From assembly GCA_950097015.1 (NCBI GenBank), contig CATNEN010000030.1:1907001-1971000 (forward strand): a stretch of DNA of 64,000 nucleotides, read 5' to 3'. Origin of the DNA: Macrostomum hystrix (taxonomy: Eukaryota; Platyhelminthes; Macrostomidae). Shown here piece by piece: positions 34,087-44,600 of this stretch. Every line of letters starts with the position of its first letter. Within the stretch, counting starts at the first letter, position 1. The position numbers and the translations under genes were made by a program. The notes under the pieces are model-generated. The model was not told where the DNA came from. It worked only from the letters and a program-made list of their open reading frames with translations, and did no database searches.

Positions 34087-35780
34087 GGTGTTGCAAAAGT
34101 TTCTAGATGGTGGTTGCTGTGCAGTAATAAAATGTTCAAATGAGCTAAAATTTAACACACTACCCCTTAGACATCTGCTCTATTCAATGGTCAAGTGGCA
34201 TAACAATTAAACATACTGAAAAAACTTATAGCCTTTTTTGTAACTTATAAGTTATATGGATTTGATTTTTAATACTATTTGAAAAACCTCTTGATTAACA
34301 CAAATAATTAAAAAAGAACAAGGGTTCCAGACTTGTTGATTAGGGAAAAGTCTTTTTAGTTTTATTCCAAAGAAAGATAGAGTAGCTTAGCATGAGCTAT
34401 AGATATTTTCTTTTAGAATGTAATTTGGGGAGTGCAAGAAATCAAACAAAGCACAAAGTGAGGCAATGTTTTACTTCTGTTTGTTATATTATTTCTTTGT
34501 TTGCAAACGACATAACAACAAAAAAAGTTTAACAGTAACAAAAAGTCAGTAGTTTGGTCAGACACATACATGCGCAACCTCCCAAATCTTAGCCGGCCGT
34601 GCGACTTAGTTTTTGCTCTCATTTGCGACTTAGTTCATTTCATTGCTCTATTTACGACTTAGTGTGCTCTCATTTGCTCTCTTTTTCTCTCCCCTTTTTC
34701 CTTTTTTTCACGCCTTCCTTTTTTGTCCCTTGGTCCCCCCTTTGATTTTTTTGCGCTTGGTTGATTGGTTTTTGTGACTTACCTTGCTGACTCAGACAGT
34801 TCTGAAAAGTCTTGGTCAGTCTTTCTTCTTTCAAACTGGGTAAGTGCCTAATCCAGTAGAGGATGGCACTGAAGCTATTCTTCGGGTATAGAAGGTGCCA
34901 TAAGAATTCTTCGAGGTGGCTTTCAAATAGAGCAGCACTTGTGCCATGCATTTGACGTAGCTTGGCCTTCGCGAAATCTTCAGCTGCAGAATTTCTGTGC
35001 CTTAGCTTCCTGTTCCCCCATATTTGCCAGATTTTGCCATAAGCCCATAAACATAGATCCAAGTGTCAAGTCACAGCAAAGCCATGTCAGCACAACTTTT
35101 TCAAACTCAAAATGCACAGTGTGGCATGAATTCAAACAAAAAAATAATATAACAAACGGAAGTAGAACATTGCCCAAAGTGACTTACAATTTATCAATCT
35201 AACATTTTTCACTCACTGAAATAAGTAGACAAATCAGCCAAAAAATATGTTTGAATTTGGATTGTGGCATTTTTTATTGCATGCCTCACTTTAAACAACT
35301 GAAGCACCTAGCCTATAGTCCAGACATTGCTATTGCTAACTTCCATCTGTTTGGCCCAATAAAGATGTCAATGCCAATGAATATGCTAAGTTTTCACCAT
35401 GCATGAGCAGGTGAAATCAGCTGGACTTATTATGGCAACATTCTGGGAGACTGGCTTTAAGAAACTTATTGAGTGCTAGCAAAAGTGCATTGCCATGGAC
35501 AGCAAATATGTGGAGCAAGCCAGTCCAAACCCAGGTGGCACTTTGGAGAATGACAGCAACAGTGGTAGGAAATGAAAGTTTGAACTTCCAAAAATCCTAA
35601 CAGTATAAAAAAGCAAGTATACACATTTTAAGTGGCTATTAGTCTTGTTTAGTGTGTTAAATTGCTATGCTGCTTTACCATTTAATAGAACAGATATGTA
35701 AATTATAGTAAGTAAAATTTCTGCTCTTTTGGACATTCTGTTCCTCCACAGCAACCAGTCCAGAAACTTTTGCAACACCC
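34087..35780 (+). mobile_element. Decayed mariner-like element with long TIRs
   Basis: GGTGTTGCAAAAGTTTCT at 34087 and its inverse ending at 35779 begin terminal inverted repeats that stay alignable for about 150 bp. The left end follows TA. A transposase remnant near 35286-35520 includes AYSPDIAIANFHLFG, equivalent to the mariner YSPDLAPSDFHLF motif, then FKKLIEC, a stop, QKCIAM and KYVEQ. A second element is nested inside. Confidence 0.75.
34462..35174 (-). mobile_element. Merlin-like (IS1016/ISXO2-type) element nested in the mariner
   Basis: Flanked by an exact 8-bp duplication CAAAGTGA (34454-34461 and 35175-35182). The TIRs begin GGCAATGTT and extend about 45 bp (TACTTC, GTTTGTTATATTATTT). 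The duplication length and GG ends suit Merlin. A minus-strand fragment around 34850-35000 encodes KAKLRQMHGTSAALF and LEEFLWHLLY. This resembles the C-terminal end of ISXO2-like transposases; the catalytic core is missing. Confidence 0.7.
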
Positions 35781-36245
35781 CTTGTTCTTTATTCTATTAT
35801 AGACCTACTATTAGTTATTGCTTCGAAATTTGCCATGATATCTATTAAAAGATAAGCCTATTTAGTATAGTTGTATAAAGCTTTTATAAAATAAGTTAGT
35901 TTCTAAACTGGCTAAACCCTATATGGTTTTTAATAGGCAATTTAGAATTGGCAAGTGCTTTATTAGGTCGCTAAGCCTCTTAGATGCTAAAAGACTGGTT
36001 AATATATGTTTATCAGATTTTCCTTGCCTAATCCTACCCATGTCTACCTTAATTTGCCATGTCTTAATTAAAAACTGGCTGAAAGTGATTTTGGGATAGT
36101 GATAAAAGAGTGAAACATATTTACATTTTTTTCAATTTGACTGCAACCTCTTGTAATTCTGAAAAACTACCCTGATGACTAGATTCACACTATCTAATTA
36201 ATGTCCTTGAAGCCAATACTGAGTCACAATCGTATCTTATAAAAA
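35781..36245. other. AT-rich 5' flank
   Basis: No gene seen; contains the presumed upstream region of the gene starting at 36246. Confidence 0.4.
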
Positions 36246-37413
36246 ATGCAGCGGGTCCAATTTAAGTCAGCCAAAGCGAATGGGGCAGCAGGTGGCAGTG
36301 GTGGCCTTGTGTCCCGAATGTTGGTCCTAGCCAATCGCTTGCGGGATCCAGCCAGCCGCATGGCTCGCCTCTATGGAATTACATGTGTAACTGCACCACT
36401 GCTGGTGGCGTTGAGTGGCCACCGGTCAGCTAAGCAACAGCTAGCTGATGCGGAACATGATTGGCGCAACTCGCCTGAGAAGCTTAGCGAGCTAACTGCG
36501 GCTCAAACAGCTGCTGCCAACTTTCTGATTGGTCTATACCGCTCTGGTGAAGACTTTCATGCCGCTAAGGTATCTGGCGAATTCAATCGACTTGTTAGTG
36601 AACAGGCCAGCTATGCTGATCCCAGCAAGCAGTTAAACGGCCGGCGCAGCTGGGAAAAGTACCTAGGTCACGTGATCAGGATTCAGGTGAGTAATTGTAA
36701 TTTGTGTGTTATCATTGTTTTCAGGACTCTCAGATTCCCAGCCTCCCAGATCCTCAGGCTGAGCACCTAACGTCTCAGACCCTCAGGTAAAATACCCACC
36801 CAGATCCTCAGGTTAACTACCACCTCCCAGATCGCCAGGTTAATAACCCCCCTCCAGATTCTCAGGTAATTACCACCTCTGAGATCCTCAGGTTAATTAC
36901 CACCCAGATCCTCAGGTTAAGTATCCCCGTCCCAGATCCACAGGTTAATTATCCCCTCCTAGATCCTCACGTTAAGTTGAGCTTCCCGACCTGTGAAAGA
37001 TAGATCTAGATCGATCGACAATAAATCCTCTTCTAGATTGGACTGAAATGGGATAAATGAGCTTCAATCCCTATCTTCTCCCTCCGAAGGGCTTATGGAC
37101 TATCGACTCAGGTCGGCAGGTCCGCGTCCTGGCTTTGGACTCGCAGCGCCTCTGTCTGGTTCTGGACGGCTTAGTTGACAATCGAATTCCGGGCTTCGGC
37201 GAAACCCTCAGCAATGACGGCATCACGCTGAACGTTCGATTAGACGCCGAGGGTCGCATCGAGCAGCTGACATCGCAGCCATTTGGCTGGCGAGTCCTAG
37301 ATAAGGCGAACAATCCGGTGGCCTATTACGGACTGCTGACACCGTTGATTAGAGGCTTTTTTACTCTTTGGTTTGTTGTACTGCCCGATTTGCTCACCAA
37401 CAACCGGTCTTAG
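36246..37413 (+). CDS. Small conserved-looking protein A, possible NTF2-like fold
   Basis: Two exons, 36246-36686 and 37090-37413, phase 0, 254 residues. Exon 1 has a basic N-terminus with a hydrophobic stretch (ITCVTAPLLVALSG), then a helical part with SYADPSKQLNGRRSW. Exon 2 is beta-rich (VRVLALDSQRLCLVLDGLV; DAEGRIEQLTSQ) and ends with a hydrophobic helix (LIRGFFTLWFVVLP). The layout of helices followed by strands ending in a D-x-E/D-GRI turn suggests an NTF2/SnoaL-like domain, by inference only. The downstream gene has the same organisation. The first possible polyadenylation signals are AATAAA at 37773 and 37788. I do not recognise a specific family. Confidence 0.65.
36723..36985 (+). 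repeat. Degenerate minisatellite in the gene A intron
   Basis: Seven to eight copies built on CCCAGATCCTCAGGTTAATT. It starts 36 bases into the intron. The motif CCCAGATCC-CAG also builds the array in the gene B intron. Confidence 0.85.
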
Positions 37414-37444
37414 TGCCGCATCACTCATATCTATGTACTTTTAG

Positions 37445-37790
37445 TTCAGACACAACGCCCTTCCGCCCGCCTCTGTTCCAATCACAATGCCCCCCAGTGT
37501 TTTCGCCTCTTGTCGAATTATAATACACCCCAGTTCTTCCGCCTCTAGTCCAATCACAATGCCCCCAGTGTTTCCGTCTCTGGTCCAATCACAATGCCCC
37601 CAGTATTTCCGTCTCTGGTCCAATCACAATGCCCCCAGTGTTTCCGTCTCTGGTCCAATCACAATGCCCCCAGTGTTTCCGTCTCTGGTCCAATCACAAT
37701 GCCCCCAGTGTTTCCGTCTCTGGTCCAATCACAATGCCCCCAGTGTTTCCGTCTCTGGTCCAATCACAATGTAATAAATAGTGTTGTAAT
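37445..37790 (+). repeat. 35-bp minisatellite downstream of gene A
   Basis: About nine units containing TCTCTGGTCCAATCACAATG plus CCCCCAGTGTTTCCG. The last unit runs into two AATAAA signals. Confidence 0.9.
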
Positions 37791-38241
37791 AAACACTATC
37801 CTGAATGTCCTTATTTGCTAACCTTGTTCTATTAATATTAAATTAAAACTGCGTCTTGCTTGTGGATTTGTGCATTTGTTTGAAAGATGAAGAAACTAAT
37901 TGGACGGTACCTGTCCCACTGTTCGAAAAATGTAGTTTTTTGTCAAATCAAAGCGTGTGTTTTGTGTGTATAAAGACCTAAAATTAATAGTGTAATAGAA
38001 AGGGTCCGTTGTGTAGTTGATTAATCAAGACGTCTGATACACAACAAGACACAATTAGTTTACTGTAGTAATGATTTGTTTCTTGAATTTAAGTAAGAAA
38101 GAAATATACTAGAAAAAAAATATTGATCGTGACTTTCTTGTTTTTTGAAGAAAATAGTTTTTATGGATGGTTCATACAATAAATATTACACTAAAAAATA
38201 TAACTAATTTCAGTCCTTAATAGTCCGAGCATTGAGCAGTG
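37791..38241. other. Intergenic spacer between genes A and B
   Basis: AT-rich, 450 bp, no feature seen. It presumably includes the promoter of gene B. Confidence 0.4.
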
Positions 38242-39330
38242 ATGTCGCACTTTCGCAGCCTATTATTCTTTTCGCCAGCCATTGTCGGCGGCTACATCAG
38301 TTTGGGCTTGGCTGTCAGCACTGTGCCTACCTATCTCAATGGAAGAAGTTACGCTGAGCAGGTTTACCTGCTGCAGAATCTAACTCAGGTTTGTTTTAGA
38401 GTTTTCTACAACATTTTCTCCTAGGCACTCAGTTTGACCACATTTTGACAGTTTGACCAGAAGACCCCTACTTTTAGCACCCACTCTCCCAGACAACCAG
38501 TTTGAACACATATTCTCCCAGATCCTAGCTTGAGCACTTATTCACCCAGATCCCCGATTTGAGCACATATTCTCTCAGACCACCAGTTTGAGCACTTATT
38601 CACCCAGATCCCTAGTTTGAGCACACATTCACCCAGATCCCCATTTTGAGCACATTCTCCCTGGCCCGGCCAGTTTGAGCACATATTCTCCCAGACCACC
38701 AGTTGGAGCACTTATTCACCCAGATCCCCAGTTTGAGCACACATTCACCAGATCCCCAGTTTGAGCACACATTCACCCAGATCCCCATTTTGAGCGCATA
38801 TTCTCCCATGCCCGGCAACTATGAGAAAACACACCCCCATGCCGTCCCAATTCCGCCAGCGGGAGCCCAGCCAACATCAGCTGGCCGCCAAGCGCTACCT
38901 TGACCAGCTGTTCACCATGCGCGAGATGCGCGACTCTGAGCCGGATCCGAGCTGCCTAGCCGACGACGTTGTGTACGAGGAGGCCTCCGTCCGAGCCGTC
39001 GGTCGTCGTCAGGTTTCTCGCTTGGTTGAATGGGCCAGCCGGCATCATCCGATGGGCCACACGGCCCAATCTGTCGCCTATCCGTCAGCGGACGAGCTTG
39101 TGGCAGTCTACGATCTCACCTGGCGAGGTAGTATCAGCGGAAGCTCCATTGTGCGCTGTCCGACCACTGTCAGGGCGCGCCTACAGCCAGACGGCCGGAT
39201 TCAGTCAATACTGTTAGATCTATATGGCGCCGAGACTGTCACTAAGGACAGGAATCCTTTCATTTACCAGCTTCTCGGCCTTGGACCCATTCGTTCGTCT
39301 ATGCGCTTCATTACTTACGTGATGCCCTGA
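38242..39330 (+). CDS. Small conserved-looking protein B, paralogue of protein A
   Basis: Exons 38242-38388 and 38860-39330, phase 0, 205 residues. The N-terminus has one hydrophobic segment (LLFFSPAIVGGYISLGLAV). Exon 2 holds a compact domain: helix LAAKRYLDQLF, then CLADDVVYEE, GRRQVSRLVEWA, LVAVYDLTWRG and RARLQPDGRIQSILLDLYG. This order of helix, early strands, W-x-G and a D-GRI strand is typical of NTF2/SnoaL-like folds (inference). Gene A has the corresponding FLIGLYRSG, QLNGRRSW and EGRIEQL. The two look like tandem duplicates diverged in sequence. Each has an intron array with CCCAGATCC and a 3' array next to AATAAA. Specific function unknown. Confidence 0.65.
38440..38815 (+). repeat. 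Minisatellite in the gene B intron
   Basis: About 12 units of roughly 30 bp around TTTGAGCACATTCACCCAGA plus TCCCCAG. It ends about 45 bases before the acceptor at 38859. Confidence 0.9.
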
Positions 39331-39455
39331 TTGGCATCGGCATTGGGCTGCACTTTTACAGTGACGCGATTGGGTGCCATTGTCATGGGTTTAACGCTGC
39401 AGCTTAAAGTGGGAAATCTTTAGTATGGTCCTAATCCTGTATGGTAACACCAGAC

Positions 39456-39725
39456 CCTCATTGAGCAGTGTAATAAACACTACCACATCCTCATTGAGCA
39501 GTGTAATAAACACTACCACATCCTCATTGAGCAGTGTAATAAACACTACCACATCCTCATTGAGCAGTGTAATAAACACTACCACATCCTCATTGAGCAG
39601 TGTAATAAACACTACCACATCCTCATTGAGCAGTGTAATAAACACTACCACATCCTCATTGAGCAGTGTAATAAACACTACCACATCCTCATTGAGCAGT
39701 GTAATAAACACTACCAGATTCTCAT
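39456..39725 (+). repeat. 33-bp minisatellite with an AATAAA in every unit
   Basis: Eight nearly identical units, CACTACCACATCCTCATTGA plus GCAGTGTAATAAA. It starts about 125 bases after the gene B stop, so the array offers eight successive polyadenylation-type signals. Confidence 0.95.
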
Positions 39726-41652
39726 AAGACAACTCGTACCTTCAGATACTCGCCTTATCTCGGGTCGTGTTAGTTACAATGGCTTTGAAGCTTGCAGTTT
39801 GACTGCGTTGTTGTTCTCTGTGCATGTTAGGCCTAGTTCTATTACTTTAATAGTCATCCTTCCTTTTCGTTGAGTGATATGCCTTTTGTCTCCTGCTCAT
39901 CTATTTGTATGATTTGCGTCAAATACATTTTAGCGAGTTTTGCGAATTTCGATATATATTTTATATTTGTACTTTCTCTGGCACACAACACTAACAGCGT
40001 ACTTTTCGCTATGCCTACATAGTTTTCTGTAATCATCAGATTGTGGTCACGAATTATATAATACAAGCCATGAAAATACGAAGTAGTTCCGATTTTGTGA
40101 AAAAAATGTTTTTTTGAATGCATCAACCATGGCAGCAGCTTAGAAATTTAGCGCCAGTCTATTCTAGTCTATTCTGTTATGAGAATAGACTAGAAACAGA
40201 AACAGAAAATCTAAAATAAGTCTTAAATTTCCATTCAGCTTTAAAATGTGGCAGCGCGGACATGCCAAAAGCAATATTTTTTGTTTTATTCGGCAATTTT
40301 TCTGTCACAAACTGGTATGTACGACTTATAATAGTTCTGATTGTGGGACAATTTGGACAATGCACCAAGGCTAAACAAAGATCATTGCTTTATTGCACCT
40401 AAGAGAAATTGCACTGATCAGCAACGGGTGAGCTGATTCCAATATCCTAACGATTGTTAAGGATTTTCTCAGCCGCCATCAACCCATCCAAGGTAGGCGA
40501 CAATAAAGGGTGACAGCCACCTCGGTACGTCATTCACAGAGAAACAATTCAGCATTGCTAGCTTAGGACTAAGGATAATGGAGAAAAGTAGCAAAAAAGT
40601 AAACCGATTAAGCGCAAAGCCGGTGGCCAAAGAAGACAAAAAGAAGCAGTACAGAAGTAAAGTAAAGGTTATGATGTACCTGGACTGCACATTGACATTT
40701 AACACCAATATTTTTGGCTTTAACTTAGACACAAAACAACAGTTACAGAAGAACAACAAGTGTGTTATTACTAAACACATCCCCTGTTTAGCAATAGGAA
40801 AGAATATGATGGACACCTTATAGTCAGAAGTTTTAAAACTTAGATAACAATCTCCTATCTATAATAATTTGAGCACGTGACGCTTCTCATCCAATAAAGT
40901 TCAGAGATTAGGATTAGTAGTTTAGATTCAAAGCCCTAAATTTGTTAAAAGGAATTCATTTTAATTTCCAAAAAAGACAAGAAAAGCTGATTAGATATAA
41001 CAGCTGCGTGACAATTCCCCAAATCTAGCATTTCGTTGTAAAATAATTTTTTTTTCTCAAACATTTGCCAAAAAGGAGCGACGAATTAAAAATTGAGGAA
41101 AAATTCAGTTGGGAGAATAATTGTGTTCACGTTTGTGTAATCCGAGATGGGCCTCTAGAAGACCAATCAAATCGACAACAACAAGGCTAGGCAAAATGCG
41201 TAACTACTCAATAACAGCAAGAGTACACATTTTTGGGAGAGAAATAGAGAATAGAGAAGGTATTGATTGCGCAATACACGGTGGCCTATTGAAGCAAAAA
41301 TGTGGGTTAAGCGGACAGACACTTCTAAATCAGTAAAAGAACATATCGAATTAACGACAGACAATTCACACAGTGACCTAACTGTAAAATGTTAATGAGT
41401 GCTTTGGTGGCTACTGCATTAGTAGTAGTAGTAGGATAGACGATTTGCAATATTTTTTGCTAGTTTTTTTAATAAAAGTGTGAAATATTTACGTTTCCTC
41501 TGAGTGTTTGCCACATATTGCTTTCCTCACCAACGTGCGCTATAGCACTCACTAGACCATGGGCTGACGGACTGCAATCGTACGCTCGTAATATCGATTA
41601 AATGATCACTAACTTTCTCACTGACGTCACTTTCAACAAACCAGATAGCTGA
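39726..41652. other. Intergenic DNA downstream of the SLC1 gene
   Basis: AT-rich, no gene seen. Open frames of 60-115 codons at 39.8-41.3 kb have no recognisable motif. The 3' UTR of the minus-strand transporter must begin just below 41653. Confidence 0.4.
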
Positions 41653-44600
41653 TTAGGCGGCCGCCTTGTTGGACTCCATCGCCACCATGACGACATCGTT
41701 TCCAACCTTCTCTGACGACTTCTCTCCGTTGGCGTCGGCTGACGCGGCAGCGGCAGCGGCGCCGTCGACACCGCCTTCGACCGCCAGCTGCTTCTGCTGC
41801 TTCAGATCGTCGGCGCACATGAAGTGCGTGAAGGCGGCGCAGTACAGGTGCGACAGGCCGATCGAGCCCGAGCGCATGCGGTCGCTGAAGTTTGTGAGTT
41901 GAAAAATTTGCAAATATTCAAGAAATAAATAAACTACACTGTCTATGGTTAAATTGCCATTCTTTTAATGCATTAACTAATTTCGCGCCCGCTGTCTGCT
42001 TTTGCAGAGTTGCTTTTGCTTTTTCTGTGGACGAAGGAGCGAAGCCCCCTCATTTCAACCATAGACAAAATGGCTCGAGTAAAAGAACAGACAATCTAAT
42101 ATAGCTTTTTTCAGCCTATTTGGGCTTACGCGCATTTAATTTAATCCGGGATATGTTTGTCAATGTAACTGAGCTTTAGTCTGTGGTCACAAGGGTGGCG
42201 CAGCAGCATTTAATTTAGTCCAAGAAGCATCAATTTGGTCCATAGCGGCTCTCTAACTTCAGTCCTAGATTTTTAATCGATTTAGAATTAACATGACGGA
42301 CACAAGCAGTGAGGACGAAAGCAATTCTTCATTTGCAACTGCTGCGGAGGAACAAGATCAGCCCCAGAATCGTGGACCATATGCTAGACTATCGAATGAG
42401 CGCCACGGACTTGTGATCGAAGCACTCGACAGAGGTGAACACCCAAATGACATTGCAAGGTTGCTGAATGTCAAAGAAAAGACTATTTATAGCATCCGTC
42501 AGCGGGTTGAAACTACTGGCAGAAGAGATCGTCTGCGAAGGGGCGGCAACCGCCAAAGCAAGTTGTTGGAGCCTCAGGTCCAACTGCTACTAGATGCAAT
42601 TGAAGCAAACCCTCTGTTGACGTTGCAGCAAATGCAGCAGAAGTTGAACCAACAGTTTCAGTTGGTTGTCAGCATTTCGACTATCAGCAGAGCTCTGGAA
42701 AAGCGACTGATAACACTGAAAATTCTTGGAAGAGACGCTGACATTCCAATGGTACGCAACAGCCATCAGACGGTTGCGAGAAGGCAGGAATTTGCTGAAT
42801 GGCTAACGGCTCTTGACCCTGCGGTTCATCTGGTTTATCTAGACGAGACTGGATTCAACATTTGGACTCGAAGAACGCAAGGTCGTGGTCGCCGAGGTCA
42901 GCGCATACGGCGCACCGTTCATTCTCAGCGGGGTCATCAAGTGAATGTACTGCAAGCAATTTCACCAACCATCGGACTTGTCTACCACAAAGTTGTGAGC
43001 CAGACTATGACCGCAGATCTGTTTCAGCAGTGCATTAATGAGCTGGTGCAGTCTCTACTTGAAGTTCATGGACTGGATGCCCAACAGCAGGTGCGCATCA
43101 TTATGGATGGTGCGCGGTTTCATAATGGAGCCCGGATGCCAGAAGTACATCAGGACAGGATCCAGCTCATTCAATTGCCACCATACTCTCCGTTTCTGAA
43201 TCCCGTTGAGGCTGCCCATTCCTGCCTGAAGTCTGTAATCAAGCAGGAGCTCAGTGACCCGACCACCCAACTAGAGCTGGACCAACCGCCTCCTAACACC
43301 ACCCTTGGCCAATGGCGAGTACTGGTACTACACCGCATTGCCGAGGCCGCTACAGCCTCCATCACACCTTTGAAGTGTGCGGGTTGGTACCGGCAGATGC
43401 TGCGCTTCATGCCTGCTTGCATGACAGGAGAAAATGTAAATTAAACTCGCTTTCGTCTTCTTCAGCGATGTTTTGACAATTAGAAAATTATTGTTTGTTC
43501 TTGCAATATTTCAGCAAATTCCAGTTGTTATTTTTCCTGGCGTTTTTAAATGGAAAGTTGCTTAAATAAACTGCATTACAAAGTTGTAACTCGTGATTAG
43601 GTTTCGTTGGACCTATGGACCAAATTGATGCTTGTTGGACTAAATTAAATGCTGCTGCGCCACCCTTGTGACCACAGACTAAAGCTCAGTTACTTTGAAA
43701 AACATATCCCGGATTAAATTGAATGCACGTAAGCCCAAATGGGCTGAAAAAAGCTATATATAATATATAAGCTTGCATGCTGAGAATTTTCTGCGCAATC
43801 TTGGGCTATAAAGGTATCGTACAAGCCATAGACATCTTGGAGTTGGATAACTCACAGCAGCCAGTCCACAGCGTAGAGCAGCCCAACCTCAGTCTCGGAG
43901 ATGCCAACCGATGTCAGAATGGTGACTAGGATCACCAGACTAGCCGAGGGGATGTTTGGCAGGGCTAGCATTGCGGACGACACCAGCAGGACGATGACAA
44001 CGATGGTGCCGACGGTAACATTGTAGCTAGTCATCTGGGCGAGGAACACGGCGGCCACAGCGATGAAGCAAGCGCTGCCGTCGCCTTTGATCGCGGCGGC
44101 GAACGGGATGACGAAGCGCGAGACCTCCTGCCTGAGGCCGTAGCGGTCGCAGCATTCGATCATCTCCGGGATGGCGACGACACTGAGGAGGGGTGAATTT
44201 TGTTAAGCGTTTTTTTCGATTTCGATTTCTTGATTTGCCAACCAGTTAAGCACGTGTGCTTGATTTTCACTCACGGCGCTGTGGTGGCAAACGAGATGAA
44301 CCAGGAGCGCACGGTATTGGGCAGGAAGTAGATCGGATTCTTCCTGGACACCACAATGAACACCACCTGCAGCAGGATGAAGTGCACGCCCAGCCCGACT
44401 GTCACGCTCAGGATGAAGAGGCTCAGCTTCATGAAGGTGCCCCAGGGATCCACGATGGACACCACCGAAGCGGCGATCATGAAACAGACGCCAGGCGGCG
44501 TCAGCCTTGAATTGCGGGGGACGGAACCGCTATACAATCTGCGTTGACAAACTTATACGGATTGCGGGCCAGGTTTATATAGACAATAGCGGATGGATGA

